A stretch of DNA of 64,000 nt from Cobetia amphilecti (GTDB lineage: Bacteria; Pseudomonadota; Gammaproteobacteria; Pseudomonadales; Halomonadaceae): NCBI RefSeq assembly GCF_030010415.1, contig NZ_JASCSA010000001.1. The stretch is one strand, 5' to 3'. The translations under genes and the position numbers were made by a program. The notes below the pieces were generated by a model. The model saw only the letters and a program-made list of their open reading frames with translations, had not been told where the DNA came from and did no database searches. Shown here in pieces: positions 28,307 through 37,941 of the stretch. Numbering within the stretch: position 1 is the stretch's first letter; every line of letters starts with the position of its first letter.

Positions 28307-28816
28307 TTAGTAGTCGAAGACCACACGACGGTTCTTGGCGTAGGAAGACTCGCCGTGGCCCTGGACTGCCGGACGCTCTTCACCGTAGGAGACGATCTCG
28401 ATCTGTGACGGAGACACGCCCTGGACAGTCAGGAAGCGTGCGACAGACTTGGCACGACGCTCGCCCAGACCCAGGTTGTATTCACGAGTACCGCGTTCAT
28501 CAGCGTGGCCTTCCAGAACGACATTGGCGCTAGTGTTGGCTTTCAGATACTGAGCGTGACCCATCAGGACGCTTTCGAACTCAGGACGGATGGTGTCCTT
28601 GTTGAAGGCGAAGTAGATGGTACGCACGTCAGGCATGGTGGCGTTGCTCATCTGGTTGGCGTTGCTGTTGGCACCAGTGTTCATGCCGGCAGTGTTCGCA
28701 CCGCTGTTGGCTGAATCCATGTCGCCGTCCTGAGCGCCGCCGCTGCTGGAACAACCTGCCATGACGCTCAGGGACAGGGCAACCAACAGACCTTTTGCAT
28801 ACGGGGTGAACTGCAT
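28307..28816 (-). CDS. pal: Peptidoglycan-associated lipoprotein Pal
   Basis: Outer-membrane lipoprotein, 169 residues. The lipobox VMAGC puts the lipidated Cys at position 22; the C-terminal OmpA-like domain has IYFAFNKDTIRPEF and EGHADERGTREYNLGLGERR, with the Asp and Arg that bind diaminopimelate. AAGGAG supports the ATG at 28816; the frame extends 12 codons upstream. A Ser/Gly/Asn-rich linker follows the lipid anchor. Confidence 0.97.
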   Translation of the reverse strand: MQFTPYAKGLLVALSLSVMAGCSSSGGAQDGDMDSANSGANTAGMNTGANSNANQMSNATMPDVRTIYFAFNKDTIRPEFESVLMGHAQYLKANTSANVVLEGHADERGTREYNLGLGERRAKSVARFLTVQGVSPSQIEIVSYGEERPAVQGHGESSYAKNRRVVFDY

Positions 28817-28886
28817 TGTGAAACTCCTTGCTCTAATGGGTACGAATGCCAAGCCTTTCTTGGTGGCTCAGTTGCATTCTAGTGGT

Positions 28887-30179
28887 TTAGTTCAGGAACG
28901 GCGACCACGCAGGTTCACGCACGTCGCCTTGTGCTGACGGCAGGGAGAATTGTGCCCTTCCGTCTGCCGACACCTGGCCCAGGACCCCGCGGGTTCCTTG
29001 CTGAGTGGCATATATCACCATAGTGCCATTCGGCGCAACACTTGGTGATTCATCCCACTGAGTATCGGTCAGGGAGGTAACCCGACCGCTCTTCAGATCT
29101 TGCTTGGCAACCTGATAACCGTTGCCTGCGCGGTTGATCATGAACAGGTTCTCTCCATCGGGTGAGATGCGCCCGCGGGAGTTGTAATTGCCGGTATAGG
29201 TCACACGTTCCGTGCCGCCGGACAGATCAAGACGATAGATCTGTGGGGAGCCTGCACGATCAGAGGTGAACACCATACCGCTGCCATCCGGCAACCAATC
29301 CGGCTCGGTATCGATCGCAGGATTGTTGGTCAGACGCTGGAACTGACGGCTGGCAATATCCATCACATAGATTTCCGGCTGGCCATCCTTTGACAATGCC
29401 ATTGCCAGTTTACGTCCGTCGGGCGACCAGGCCGGGGCACCATTGATGCCTCGGAAACCTGTCAGTTTTGCACGACGACCACTGCCCAATTCCTGCACAT
29501 AGATAGCGGGACGTTCGGCTTCAAAACTGACATAGGCCAGCTTCTTGCCATCCGGCGACCATGCCGGTGACATGATCGGTTCATCGGAGGCCAGAATCTC
29601 CTGACTATTGTGGCCATCTGAATCCGCCACGTACAGGGCAAAACGAATATTGTCGCCAACACCATTGGCGGTAATGTATGCGATTTTTGTCGAGAAAGCA
29701 CCGCGAATTCCAGTGATTTCCTCAAATATTTCATCGCTCATATAATGGCCGCGCGCGCGCAGCTCACCATTGCTTCCGGTGATGACTTCGCCAAGCATGC
29801 GCTTGTTGCCCAGCACATCCATCAACTCATACTGGATGCTATAACCGCCATTGCTGGCCGTCTTTACCTGACCCACCACGAGGTAACTGGCCCCCAGACG
29901 CTTCCAGTCATTGACGAAGACGTCCTGCGTCGTGCCCGGCAACGCAATCAGATTGTCGCGCTTGATCGGGTCGAACTGGCCACTGCGCGCCAGGTCATCG
30001 GAGATGATGCGTGCGAGGTCCTGCGGCAGACTTCCCCCGGTCAGATTCTCGAACGGCACGACAGCGATAGGTGTGGCGCTGTCATTGCCCTTGGTGATCT
30101 CGATGGTCAGGTCAGCTCTTGCCAGGCTGGTCACTGCCAGCAAGGCGGCTGCCATCATCCATGCGGTCAATCGTCTCAT
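28887..30179 (-). CDS. tolB: Tol-Pal system beta-propeller protein TolB
   Basis: Periplasmic protein of 430 residues binding Pal and TolA. Signal peptide AWMMAAALLAVTSLARA; N-terminal alpha/beta domain (PIAVVPFENLTGG) then a six-bladed beta-propeller with repeated SPDGKKLAYVS-, SPDGRKLAMALS- and PDGSGMVFTSDR-type blades. Its ATG overlaps the tolA stop (ATGA), so expression is coupled. Confidence 0.97.
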   Translation of the reverse strand: MRRLTAWMMAAALLAVTSLARADLTIEITKGNDSATPIAVVPFENLTGGSLPQDLARIISDDLARSGQFDPIKRDNLIALPGTTQDVFVNDWKRLGASYLVVGQVKTASNGGYSIQYELMDVLGNKRMLGEVITGSNGELRARGHYMSDEIFEEITGIRGAFSTKIAYITANGVGDNIRFALYVADSDGHNSQEILASDEPIMSPAWSPDGKKLAYVSFEAERPAIYVQELGSGRRAKLTGFRGINGAPAWSPDGRKLAMALSKDGQPEIYVMDIASRQFQRLTNNPAIDTEPDWLPDGSGMVFTSDRAGSPQIYRLDLSGGTERVTYTGNYNSRGRISPDGENLFMINRAGNGYQVAKQDLKSGRVTSLTDTQWDESPSVAPNGTMVIYATQQGTRGVLGQVSADGRAQFSLPSAQGDVREPAWSPFLN

Positions 30180-31375
30180 CGGCCCAGGTCCTCTGGATTG
30201 AAGTACAGGTTGAAGTTTCGGAACTGGCTCTTGGCGCCAGCCGGCAGGTCCTGCATCTCGGTAAATGGCGCTGCTTTCTGGATCGCCTGAATCGCGGAGC
30301 GATCAAAGGCGGCGTTACCACTGCTCTTGCTGACCGCTGCCGATACCAATTCGCCTGTCGGCAACAATGACACTCTCAGCGTGACCGTCATACCGGGAAC
30401 GGAGCCCGAGGGCCGATTCCAATTCTGTCCGACATACTTCTTGAGCAGGTTCTCGAAGCTGTTGGCAGCCTGAGCGGCCTGTTTGGCGCCGCTGATGGCG
30501 TCGCTTTCATTGTCTATCAGGCTATCCAGCGAGCCGGCAGAGGCCTGCGCCGCTTTCTCGGCAAGTGCCTTCTGGCGTGCGGCTTCAGCGGCCGCCTTCT
30601 TGCGCGCTTCTTCCGCCGCCTTGGCCTTGGCTGCCTTTTCCTTGGCGGCCTTGTCGGCTGCCGCCTTGGCCGCCTTTTCCTTCTCGGCCTTCTCCGCTGC
30701 TGCCTTGGCCTTGGCTGCCTTTTCGGCTTCCGCCTTCTTGGCTTCAGCGTCTGCCTTGGCCTTGGCTGCCTTCTCTGCTTCGGCTTTCTTGCGCGCTTCT
30801 TCTGCGGCTTTTACCTTGGCGGCCTTTTCGGCTTCCGCCTTGGCCTTGGCAGCCTTCTCGGCTTCCGCCTTCTTCAAGGCATCGGCCTTGGCCTGCTTTT
30901 CCGCTTCGGCTTTCTTGCGATCAAGGGCAATCGCCTTGGCTTCCTCTGCACGCCTGGCCGCTTCTGCCTTGGCCTTTTCGGCCGCCGCCTGCTCAGCCTT
31001 CAACTGCTCCGCCGCCTTGGCCTGCTCAGCCGCCTTTTGCTGTTGCGCCTTCTGGGCAGCCGCCTTTTCCTCGGCGGCGCTGCGTTGCTGCTTCGCTGCA
31101 CGCTCTGCCTCTCTGGCCGCCTCTTCCTTGGCGCTCTGGCGCTGATCGGATTCTTCGGCCGCATCACGCGCCTTGCTGGACTTCGCCTGCTGGGCCTGAT
31201 TGGTCGTGGTCTCGGTACTGACCAGTGTCGCGTTGACGATGGTGGTGTTGGTCTTCTCCGGTTCGGATTCTGGCCAACTCACCAGAGTCAGAATCAAGAT
31301 GCCCAGGTGCAGGCCAACGGCCAGCACCACAGGCAATCCCAACCCGACCCGCTGTTCTATCTCTGGCTGACTCAT
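30176..31375 (-). CDS. tolA: Tol-Pal system protein TolA
   Basis: Inner-membrane protein spanning the periplasm, 399 residues. One N-terminal membrane helix (GLPVVLAVGLHLGILILTL), then about 230 residues of Ala/Lys/Glu-rich helical repeats (KAAKAKAEAEKAAKVKAAE-like) and a C-terminal globular domain with VTLRVSLLPTGELVSAAVSKSSGN. It transmits the TolQR proton-motive energy to TolB and Pal. The repeat region makes the reading frame unusually Lys/Ala rich; this is normal for the family. Confidence 0.96.
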   Translation of the reverse strand: MSQPEIEQRVGLGLPVVLAVGLHLGILILTLVSWPESEPEKTNTTIVNATLVSTETTTNQAQQAKSSKARDAAEESDQRQSAKEEAAREAERAAKQQRSAAEEKAAAQKAQQQKAAEQAKAAEQLKAEQAAAEKAKAEAARRAEEAKAIALDRKKAEAEKQAKADALKKAEAEKAAKAKAEAEKAAKVKAAEEARKKAEAEKAAKAKADAEAKKAEAEKAAKAKAAAEKAEKEKAAKAAADKAAKEKAAKAKAAEEARKKAAAEAARQKALAEKAAQASAGSLDSLIDNESDAISGAKQAAQAANSFENLLKKYVGQNWNRPSGSVPGMTVTLRVSLLPTGELVSAAVSKSSGNAAFDRSAIQAIQKAAPFTEMQDLPAGAKSQFRNFNLYFNPEDLGR

Positions 31376-31378
31376 CCA

Positions 31379-31825
31379 TCAGCCCTCGATCGGTGGTTCT
31401 GAAATCAGCCCGACATTGGGAACACCGGCACCCTGCAGCGTGCTCATCAGCCCCATGACATCGCCGTAGGGCGCCGTCTTGGCACCCTTGACCAGCACGG
31501 GCGTCTTGGGCTTCTCGGCCACGATGGACGCGACCTTGCTGCCCAGTTCGTCCAGCGCCACCGGCGTGCGCTTGTCTTCATCCGACCCCAGATCGATGTA
31601 GTAATTGCCGCTGTCGTCCAGCGAGACGATCAATGGCGTCACATCATCGGGATTGTCGATCGGTTTGGAGGTGACCTTGGGCAATTCGACCTGAACCCCC
31701 TGCGTCATCATCGGCGCGGTGATCATGAAGATGACCAGCAACACCAACATGACGTCGATGAAGGGCACCACATTGATCTCGGAGGACAGCTTGCGCTTGT
31801 GGCCTCTGCTATACGGTCCTTTCAT
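31379..31825 (-). CDS. tolR: Tol-Pal system protein TolR
   Basis: ExbD/TolR family, 148 residues, one membrane helix with the proton-channel Asp in NVVPFIDVMLVLLVIFM, then a periplasmic domain. GGGAGG precedes the ATG at 31825, which leaves a 14-base gap after tolQ; an ATG six codons upstream is also in frame. The conserved Gly/Pro-rich C-terminus is a short ISEPPIEG. Confidence 0.95.
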   Translation of the reverse strand: MKGPYSRGHKRKLSSEINVVPFIDVMLVLLVIFMITAPMMTQGVQVELPKVTSKPIDNPDDVTPLIVSLDDSGNYYIDLGSDEDKRTPVALDELGSKVASIVAEKPKTPVLVKGAKTAPYGDVMGLMSTLQGAGVPNVGLISEPPIEG

Positions 31826-31839
31826 TGACTCGCCTCCCT

Positions 31840-32529
31840 TCAAGCGTCGTTGCTGCCACGACCGTGCAGATTACGATGCAGAATGGAGTGAAGTTCTTCG
31901 GCGAAGTCTTCATAGCGACCCAGCAGCTGATCAGCACGGCTGGCCAGACGGTTGTAGAAGATGACGGCCGGGATTGCCGCGAACAGGCCCATGGCAGTCG
32001 CGACCAGTGCTTCGGCAATCCAGGGGGCGACGGTGGTCAGAGTTGCCTGCTGAGCCGTACCCAGTGCCTGGAAGGAGCCCATGATGCCCCACACGGTACC
32101 GAACAGGCCGACATAGGGGCTGACGGAGCTGACCGTGGCCAGAAACGGCAGGTGAATGTTCAGGCGCTCTTCTTCACGTGACAGCGTGACGCGCATGCTG
32201 CGTTGCACACCGTCCATCACCGCATCGGCATTGCTGGACTTGGGCTTGAGGCGGCTGTACTCGCGGAAGCCGGCACGGAAGACGCCAGAGGCTCCCGGAG
32301 TGGATTCTTCATCCGTCGGCAATTCACGATAGAGGTGATTGAGGTCGACCCCGGACCAGAAGCGCTTTTCAAAGGCCGCGTAAGCCTGCTTGGCACGGGA
32401 CAATGCCATCCCGCGCTGAAAGATCACCACCCAGGATGCAATGGAAGCTGCCAGCAACAGCAACATGACTGCCTGAACGACCAGACTGGCGTTCACGAAC
32501 AGCGAAATGATCGACATCGAATCTTCCAC
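31840..32529 (-). CDS. tolQ: Tol-Pal system protein TolQ
   Basis: 229-residue inner-membrane proton-channel subunit of the MotA/TolQ/ExbB family with three membrane helices (near residues 13-35, 130-155 and 165-190). FLATVSSVSPYVGLFGTVWGIM and WIAEALVATAMGLFAAIPAV are family signatures. A GTG at 32529 with GAGGG six bases upstream is preferred; ATG four codons later (MSIIS) is an alternative. First tol gene, after a 123-base gap from ybgC. Confidence 0.96.
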   Translation of the reverse strand: MEDSMSIISLFVNASLVVQAVMLLLLAASIASWVVIFQRGMALSRAKQAYAAFEKRFWSGVDLNHLYRELPTDEESTPGASGVFRAGFREYSRLKPKSSNADAVMDGVQRSMRVTLSREEERLNIHLPFLATVSSVSPYVGLFGTVWGIMGSFQALGTAQQATLTTVAPWIAEALVATAMGLFAAIPAVIFYNRLASRADQLLGRYEDFAEELHSILHRNLHGRGSNDA

Positions 32530-32652
32530 GGAAATCCCTCTTTACTTGGTTCAGTCTGTGCCACCGTCAATCAGTGACACGATAAATAATCTGTTCATCA
32601 GCCAGGCGTCTCGGCACCTGGCTGGCAGCGGCCTCATCTGCGCCTTGTGATC

Positions 32653-33087
32653 TCAGACCTCAAGAGCCGCAAGCAATTCCCCGGGCCAGCGTCTTGGGCG
32701 CAAGGTCGTGGCATCGACGCAAGCGATCACGACTTCCGCTTCGCTCAATATCTGCTCACCGCGCAGCGCCTTCTGGGTGAACGTCAAGCGAGCACCGCGC
32801 AAGGCGCCTGCCGTTGCCGTCACGGTCAGCAGGTCATCCAGATGCGCAGGACGAAGATAACGATTTGTTACACTGTGTACTACCAACTGAATGCCTTTTT
32901 CAAGCAAGGCTTGCTGCGTGAAGCCCTTCGCTCGCAACCATTCACTGCGCGCGCGCTCCATGAAGCGCAGATAATTCACGTAGTAGACGATGCCACCGGC
33001 ATCAGTATCCTCGATGTAGACGCGCACAGTGTGGTGAAAACATGCAGCTTCACCCTTCAACGTATTTCCTGCGTCTTCAGATGTCAT
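32653..33087 (-). CDS. ybgC: Tol-Pal system-associated acyl-CoA thioesterase YbgC
   Basis: Hot-dog-fold thioesterase, 144 residues. The catalytic Asp lies in YIEDTDAGGIVYYVNYLRF, followed by RARSEWLRAKG. Acts on acyl-CoA or acyl-ACP at the membrane. Its start overlaps the ruvB stop in ATGA, joining the repair and envelope clusters in one transcript. Confidence 0.95.
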   Translation of the reverse strand: MTSEDAGNTLKGEAACFHHTVRVYIEDTDAGGIVYYVNYLRFMERARSEWLRAKGFTQQALLEKGIQLVVHSVTNRYLRPAHLDDLLTVTATAGALRGARLTFTQKALRGEQILSEAEVVIACVDATTLRPRRWPGELLAALEV

Positions 33088-34127
33088 GACGCGTCATTTC
33101 CTTCCTGTCCCAGCCGCGCCTGCTCTTCACGTGGGGTGATCCCGAAGTGCAGATAGGCCGAGCGTGTGACCAGACGCCCACGCGCCGTGCGCATCATGAA
33201 GCCTTGCTGAATCAGGTAGGGCTCCAGCACATCCTCGATGGTATCGCGCTCTTCCCCGATGGCCGCCGCCAGTGAATCGACCCCGACCGGCCCGCCATCG
33301 AACTTCTCGATCATCGCCAGCAGCAGTCGACGGTCCATGTGATCCAGGCCGTGGCTGTCGACATTGAGCATGTTGAGCGCCTTGTCGGCCACTTCCAGGG
33401 TCAAGCGACCATCCGAGCGCACTTCGGCGAAGTCACGCACTCGGCGCAGCAGACGATTGGCGATACGCGGCGTGCCGCGGGAACGACGCGCAATCTCCAG
33501 CGCCCCTTCCATCTCGACTTCCATGCCGGAAAGCCTGGCACTGCGTGCCACGATGTCGGTGAGTGACTCGATATCGTAGAACTCGAGGCGCTGGACGATG
33601 CCGAAGCGATCGCGCAGCGGCGCCGTCAGCAGCCCCGCGCGTGTCGTCGCGCCCACCAGGGTGAATCGTGGCAGCTCAAGCTTGATCGAGCGGGCCGCGG
33701 GGCCTTCACCGATCATGATGTCGAGCTGATAATCTTCCATCGCCGGATAGAGCACTTCCTCGACGGCCGGTGACAGGCGGTGAATCTCGTCGATGAACAG
33801 GACATCGCCTTCCTGCAGGTTGGTCAGCATCGCTGCCAGGTCCCCTGCCCGTTCCAGCACCGGCCCGGAGGTCGACTTGATATCGACACTCATCTCGCTG
33901 GCGATGATATGCGCCAGCGTCGTCTTGCCGAGTCCGGGCGGGCCGAAGACCAGGGTGTGATCCAGACTATCGCCTCGTCCTCGTGCGGCACTGATGAAGA
34001 TTTCCATCTGCTCGCGGACGATGGGCTGTCCGATGTAGTCACTCAGCGTGCGTGGCCGATTGGCGCGATCGATCCGCTCTTCCGGATCATGCGTCGCCGC
34101 GGAGATCAGTCGGTCCGACTCCATCAT
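33084..34127 (-). CDS. ruvB: Holliday junction branch-migration ATPase RuvB
   Basis: AAA+ motor of 347 residues driving branch migration with RuvA. RPRTLSDYIGQ at the N-terminus, Walker A GPPGLGKTTLA, Walker B VLFIDEIHRL, sensor VGATTRAG and a winged-helix C-terminus (GITPREEQARLGQEG tail). A 240-base gap with a hairpin separates it from ruvA. Confidence 0.97.
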   Translation of the reverse strand: MMESDRLISAATHDPEERIDRANRPRTLSDYIGQPIVREQMEIFISAARGRGDSLDHTLVFGPPGLGKTTLAHIIASEMSVDIKSTSGPVLERAGDLAAMLTNLQEGDVLFIDEIHRLSPAVEEVLYPAMEDYQLDIMIGEGPAARSIKLELPRFTLVGATTRAGLLTAPLRDRFGIVQRLEFYDIESLTDIVARSARLSGMEVEMEGALEIARRSRGTPRIANRLLRRVRDFAEVRSDGRLTLEVADKALNMLNVDSHGLDHMDRRLLLAMIEKFDGGPVGVDSLAAAIGEERDTIEDVLEPYLIQQGFMMRTARGRLVTRSAYLHFGITPREEQARLGQEGNDAS

Positions 34128-34310
34128 GATGCTTGCTCAACTCCTGATGACGCAGGTCACGCACATGACGCGGGTCATGGGCCATGAACGTGCGTCAGTG
34201 GCAGGTGGCAAGGTTTGCCAGGGCGGTGCAACGATCTAGCGCATCTGCATTCAAGCGCGCACTTTCTACCCCAGTAACCTGCCAACCCCTAGTCAATAAA
34301 TCCAATCACG

Positions 34311-34346
34311 ATGCGCCGTTTCCTTCACGGAAACTATAGGGCGCAT
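34311..34346 (-). promoter_or_regulatory. Hairpin between ruvA and ruvB
   Basis: ATGCGCC and GGGCGCAT close an outer stem around an inner GTTTCC/GGAAAC stem. No T-run follows on the minus strand, so it may be a processing or attenuation structure rather than a full terminator. Confidence 0.5.
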
Positions 34347-34367
34347 GTTTGCTGCCCTGGCGGGGCT

Positions 34368-34982
34368 TCAGCTGGCCATCTTGCGCGCCAGCGCCGCCTT
34401 GATGAGCGCTTCCGTGGAGGCGCCGGTCTCGAGCCCGGAGAGCATCTTGGCCGCCTCGACAGGCTTGTAGCCCAGAGACACCAGCGCGGCTTCGGCATCC
34501 GCCAGAGGATGGGTGACCGGCGGTTGCGGCTGGGAGGCACGCGCCATTTCATCCAGCCCATCATCCGCCGGCAGCGTCCAATGCTTGAGGCGATCACGCA
34601 TCTCGATGATCAGTCGGTCCGCCGTCTTCTTGCCGACGCCCGGCAGACGTGTCAGCGCCCGGCTGTCTTCATCGTGAACACAGCGAATGAAATCGGACTG
34701 CTCCATTCCCGACAGAATCGCCAGCGCCAGTCGCGGACCGACACCGGAGATCTTGATCAATTCACGGAACAGCCGACGCTCGGGCTCCTTGCCGAAGCCA
34801 TACAGCAACTGCGCGTCTTCGCGCACCACCAGGTGGGTGTAAAGCTGGCAATGTTCGCCCACGGCCGGCAAGCCCAACAGGGTGTTCATCGAAGCTTCCA
34901 GTTCATAACCGACACCCTGTACGTCAAGCACCAGCTGCGGCGGTTGTTTTTCCAGCAATGTCCCGGTCAGGCGTCCAATCAT
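34368..34982 (-). CDS. ruvA: Holliday junction DNA-binding protein RuvA
   Basis: 204 residues. N-terminal OB fold (MIGRLTGTLLEKQPPQLVLDVQGVGYE), two helix-hairpin-helix motifs (GVGPRLALAILS and LPGVGKKTADRLI) and a C-terminal domain (AEAALVSLGYKPVEAAKM) that contacts RuvB. It is separated from ruvC by more than 300 bases, suggesting its own promoter. Confidence 0.97.
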   Translation of the reverse strand: MIGRLTGTLLEKQPPQLVLDVQGVGYELEASMNTLLGLPAVGEHCQLYTHLVVREDAQLLYGFGKEPERRLFRELIKISGVGPRLALAILSGMEQSDFIRCVHDEDSRALTRLPGVGKKTADRLIIEMRDRLKHWTLPADDGLDEMARASQPQPPVTHPLADAEAALVSLGYKPVEAAKMLSGLETGASTEALIKAALARKMAS

Positions 34983-35294
34983 GTTGCGGCTGTCCTTGCT
35001 CGGCAGAGAACGTGTTCGGTGGGATCGTGCTGCTCACAGACCCGATTCTCTGCACGGATTGTTACAATGCGGGCAAGCCTACCAAAGATGAAGCGTAGGC
35101 GGCATGTCCCAGTGTCACGACGAATTTGTCGCATCTTTCTGACAGTCATACCTTGGGTGATGGCACGAAGCCTGATGCCACGCGGCTTGGCGCATCACGC
35201 AATCGGCTGCTGCCAGGCTCGGCAGACACTCTACAAGTGACTGAAAAATCGCTATTAATTGAGCACAATACCGCATTTGTCGCTCAGCGGCATG
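34983..35294. other. Gap between ruvC and ruvA
   Basis: About 312 bases without a supported gene. On the minus strand a TAACAAT-like -10 element near 35065 could serve ruvA. No LexA box is seen here. Confidence 0.5.
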
Positions 35295-35873
35295 TCAGGC
35301 GTCGGGCTCGAAGTCTCGCCAGCTGCTGCTACGCCGCACGCGGGTCCCCTTGCGTCGACTGGTATTCCCCAACCCCAAGGCTTCCAGCTGGTCATTGCCG
35401 GGCGTCAGGCGTCGACGCGCGAAACAATGCGTCAGGGCAATGGCCAGCGCATCGGCGGCATCGGCCTGCGGCGTGGCGGAAAGCTTGAGCGTATGCGTGA
35501 CCATATGCTGCACCTGAGACTTCTCGGCGGCACCGGTACCGGTCACGGCCTGCTTGATCTGCCGCGGCCCATATTCGAACACCGGCAAGCCGTGATTGGC
35601 CGCACACACGATGGCAGCCCCGCGCGCCTGGCCCAGCTTGAGCGCCGAATCGGCGTTCTTGGACATGAAGACCTGCTCGATGGCGAATTCCGCGGGGCGA
35701 TGCAGGGCGATCACCTCGCTGATACCGGCATAGATCTGCGCCAGGCGCTGATCCAGGCTGACCTGTGACATGCGAATGCAGCCACTGTCCACATAGCGAG
35801 GCTGAGCCGCAGAGACATCCAATACCCCATACCCGGTCAGACGTGAGCCCGGGTCGATGCCAAGAATGATCAT
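35295..35873 (-). CDS. ruvC: Crossover junction endodeoxyribonuclease RuvC
   Basis: Holliday-junction resolvase of 192 residues. The acidic active site begins with Asp7 in ILGIDPGSRLTGYGV; FAIEQVFM provides Glu and SATPQADAADALAIAL the final acidic pair. The C-terminus has an Arg-rich tail (TSRRKGTRVRRSSSWR). A LexA box lies 61 bases upstream of the start, so SOS induction is likely. Confidence 0.96.
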   Translation of the reverse strand: MIILGIDPGSRLTGYGVLDVSAAQPRYVDSGCIRMSQVSLDQRLAQIYAGISEVIALHRPAEFAIEQVFMSKNADSALKLGQARGAAIVCAANHGLPVFEYGPRQIKQAVTGTGAAEKSQVQHMVTHTLKLSATPQADAADALAIALTHCFARRRLTPGNDQLEALGLGNTSRRKGTRVRRSSSWRDFEPDA

Positions 35874-35933
35874 GCTGCCGCCTCGCTTCTCACACCTTGC
35901 GTCTTCGCTGTCGTCATCGCGCCATCGCTCTTA

Positions 35934-35949
35934 CTGTGTATATAACCAG
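35934..35949. promoter_or_regulatory. LexA (SOS) box upstream of ruvC
   Basis: CTGTGTATATAACCAG fits CTG-N10-CAG with one deviation from the CTGT-N8-ACAG form and has the AT-rich core. Position and the SOS control of ruv genes in related bacteria support the call. Confidence 0.75.
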
Positions 35950-35965
35950 CCACCATGCCACAAAA

Positions 35966-36026
35966 AAGGCGGTGCGACACTGTCATTGCCTGACGTGAAC
36001 GCCAGCAAACAGTCTCGCACCGCCTT
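35966..36026 (-). terminator. Terminator after aspS
   Basis: AAGGCGGTGCGA pairs with TCGCACCGCCTT over a 37-base loop; read on the minus strand the stem ends in a run of six T. Confidence 0.8.
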
Positions 36027-36153
36027 GTCGGGCTTGCTCGCCCCCTCGCCTACCAGGCCAAAGGGACAAACCTGCCACTGCGGGACCGTCCTTGACTGAT
36101 CGAATCAGTCCAGACGGCCCCACCAGTCACTCTCTCGGTCATGCGCCGCTGAA

Positions 36154-37941
36154 TCAGGCCTGACCGCTTTCGTCCTCGACCTTGACCTTCTGACGCAGAC
36201 GGATGTTCAGCTCCTTGAGCTGCTCACCGCTGACCACGCCCGGGGCGTCGGTCATCATGCAGCCGGCGCTCTGGGTTTTCGGGAAGGCAATCACTTCACG
36301 AATGGTCTTGGCGCCGGTCATCAGCATCACCAGACGGTCGAGACCGAAGGCCAGACCACCATGGGGCGGCGCGCCGAACTTCAGGGCGTCGAGCAGGAAG
36401 CCGAACTTCTCTTCCGCTTCTTCTTCACCGATGCCCAGCACCTCGAACACGGTACGCTGCATGGCCTGATCGTGGATACGGATGGAGCCGCCACCCAGCT
36501 CGGTGCCGTTGATGACCATGTCGTAGGCGCGAGACAGTGCCGCTTCCGGGTTGGCCTTGAGCTCTTCCGGCGTGCAGGACGGCGCGGTGAACGGGTGGTG
36601 CAGCGCGCTCAGGCGGCCGTTGGCATCGGCTTCGAACATCGGGAAGTCGACGACCCACAGCGGTGCCCACTCGCGGGTGTAGAGGTTGAGGTCTTCACCC
36701 AGCTTGACGCGCAGCGCACCGATGGCCTCGGCCACGATGTTGGCCTTGTCAGCGCCGAAGAACACGATGTCGCCATCGACGGCGCCACAGCGGTCCAGCA
36801 CTTCATCCACGACGTCTTCCATGAACTTGACGATCGGCGACTGCAGACCCTCGACGCCCTTGGCACGTTCGTTGACCTTGATCCACGCCAGGCCCTTGGC
36901 ACCGTAGATGCCGACGAATTTGGTGTAAGCGTCGATTTCCTTGCGTGACAGGCTGGCACCGCCCGGCACACGCAGTGCGGCGACACGGCCCTTGTCGTCC
37001 TTGGCCGGACCGGAGAAGACCTTGAAGTCCACGCCGCTCATCAGGTCATCGACATCGACCAGTTCCAGCGGGATACGCAGGTCCGGCTTGTCGGAACCGA
37101 AGCGGCTGATGGCCTCGGAGTAAGGCATGGTCGGGAAGTCGCCCAGCTCGACATCGAGCACTTCCTTGTAGAGGCCACGGATCATGGTCTCGGTCATGCC
37201 CATGATGTCCTGCTCGTCGACGAAGCTGGCTTCGAGGTCGATCTGGGTGAACTCCGGCTGACGGTCAGCGCGCAGGTCTTCATCACGGAAGCATTTGGCG
37301 ATCTGGTAGTAACGATCGACACCGGCGACCATCAGCAGCTGCTTGAACAGCTGCGGAGACTGCGGCAGTGCGAAGAAGCTGCCGGCGTAGGTGCGGCTCG
37401 GCACCAGATAGTCACGTGCGCCTTCCGGCGTGGCACGTGTCAGGATCGGGGTTTCGATATCGAGGAAGCCCAGGGCTTCGAGCTGGGTGCGCACGCTGTG
37501 AGTGATGCGCGAGCGCAGACGCAGCTTCTCGATCATGTCGGGACGACGCAGGTCGACATAACGATACTTAAGGCGAACTTCCTCACCGACCTTGTTGTGG
37601 TCGTCGAGCTGGAACGGCGGCGTCTGTGCGGTGTTGAGCACTTCGACGTCCTTGGCCAGCACTTCGATCATGCCTGTCGGCATGTTCGGATTCTGGGTGC
37701 CTTCCGGGCGCAGACGGATACGGCCCTTGATACGCAGCACGAACTCGCTGCGCGCCTTGTCGGCAGTGGCGAAGGCATCGACGGTGTCCGGATCGACGAC
37801 GATCTGGGCGATGCCATCACGGTCGCGCATGTCGAGGAAGATGACGCCACCGTGGTCGCGACGGCGGTGCACCCACCCGCACAGAGTGACATCCTGATCG
37901 ATCAGGGTCTCGTTCAGTTTGCCGCAATAGTGGCTGCGCAT
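36154..37941 (-). CDS. aspS: Aspartyl-tRNA synthetase
   Basis: Class II synthetase, 595 residues, bacterial type. The N-terminal OB anticodon-binding domain (MRSHYCGKLNETLIDQDVTL, GWVHRRRDHGG) is followed by the catalytic domain (RYVDLRRPDM, CFRDEDLRADRQPEFTQID, and motif 3 GLAFGLDRLVMLMTG) with the large GAD insertion. The start at 37941 has AAGGA upstream; 39 extra in-frame residues further up do not match the family. A large hairpin lies in its leader. Confidence 0.97.
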   Translation of the reverse strand: MRSHYCGKLNETLIDQDVTLCGWVHRRRDHGGVIFLDMRDRDGIAQIVVDPDTVDAFATADKARSEFVLRIKGRIRLRPEGTQNPNMPTGMIEVLAKDVEVLNTAQTPPFQLDDHNKVGEEVRLKYRYVDLRRPDMIEKLRLRSRITHSVRTQLEALGFLDIETPILTRATPEGARDYLVPSRTYAGSFFALPQSPQLFKQLLMVAGVDRYYQIAKCFRDEDLRADRQPEFTQIDLEASFVDEQDIMGMTETMIRGLYKEVLDVELGDFPTMPYSEAISRFGSDKPDLRIPLELVDVDDLMSGVDFKVFSGPAKDDKGRVAALRVPGGASLSRKEIDAYTKFVGIYGAKGLAWIKVNERAKGVEGLQSPIVKFMEDVVDEVLDRCGAVDGDIVFFGADKANIVAEAIGALRVKLGEDLNLYTREWAPLWVVDFPMFEADANGRLSALHHPFTAPSCTPEELKANPEAALSRAYDMVINGTELGGGSIRIHDQAMQRTVFEVLGIGEEEAEEKFGFLLDALKFGAPPHGGLAFGLDRLVMLMTGAKTIREVIAFPKTQSAGCMMTDAPGVVSGEQLKELNIRLRQKVKVEDESGQA

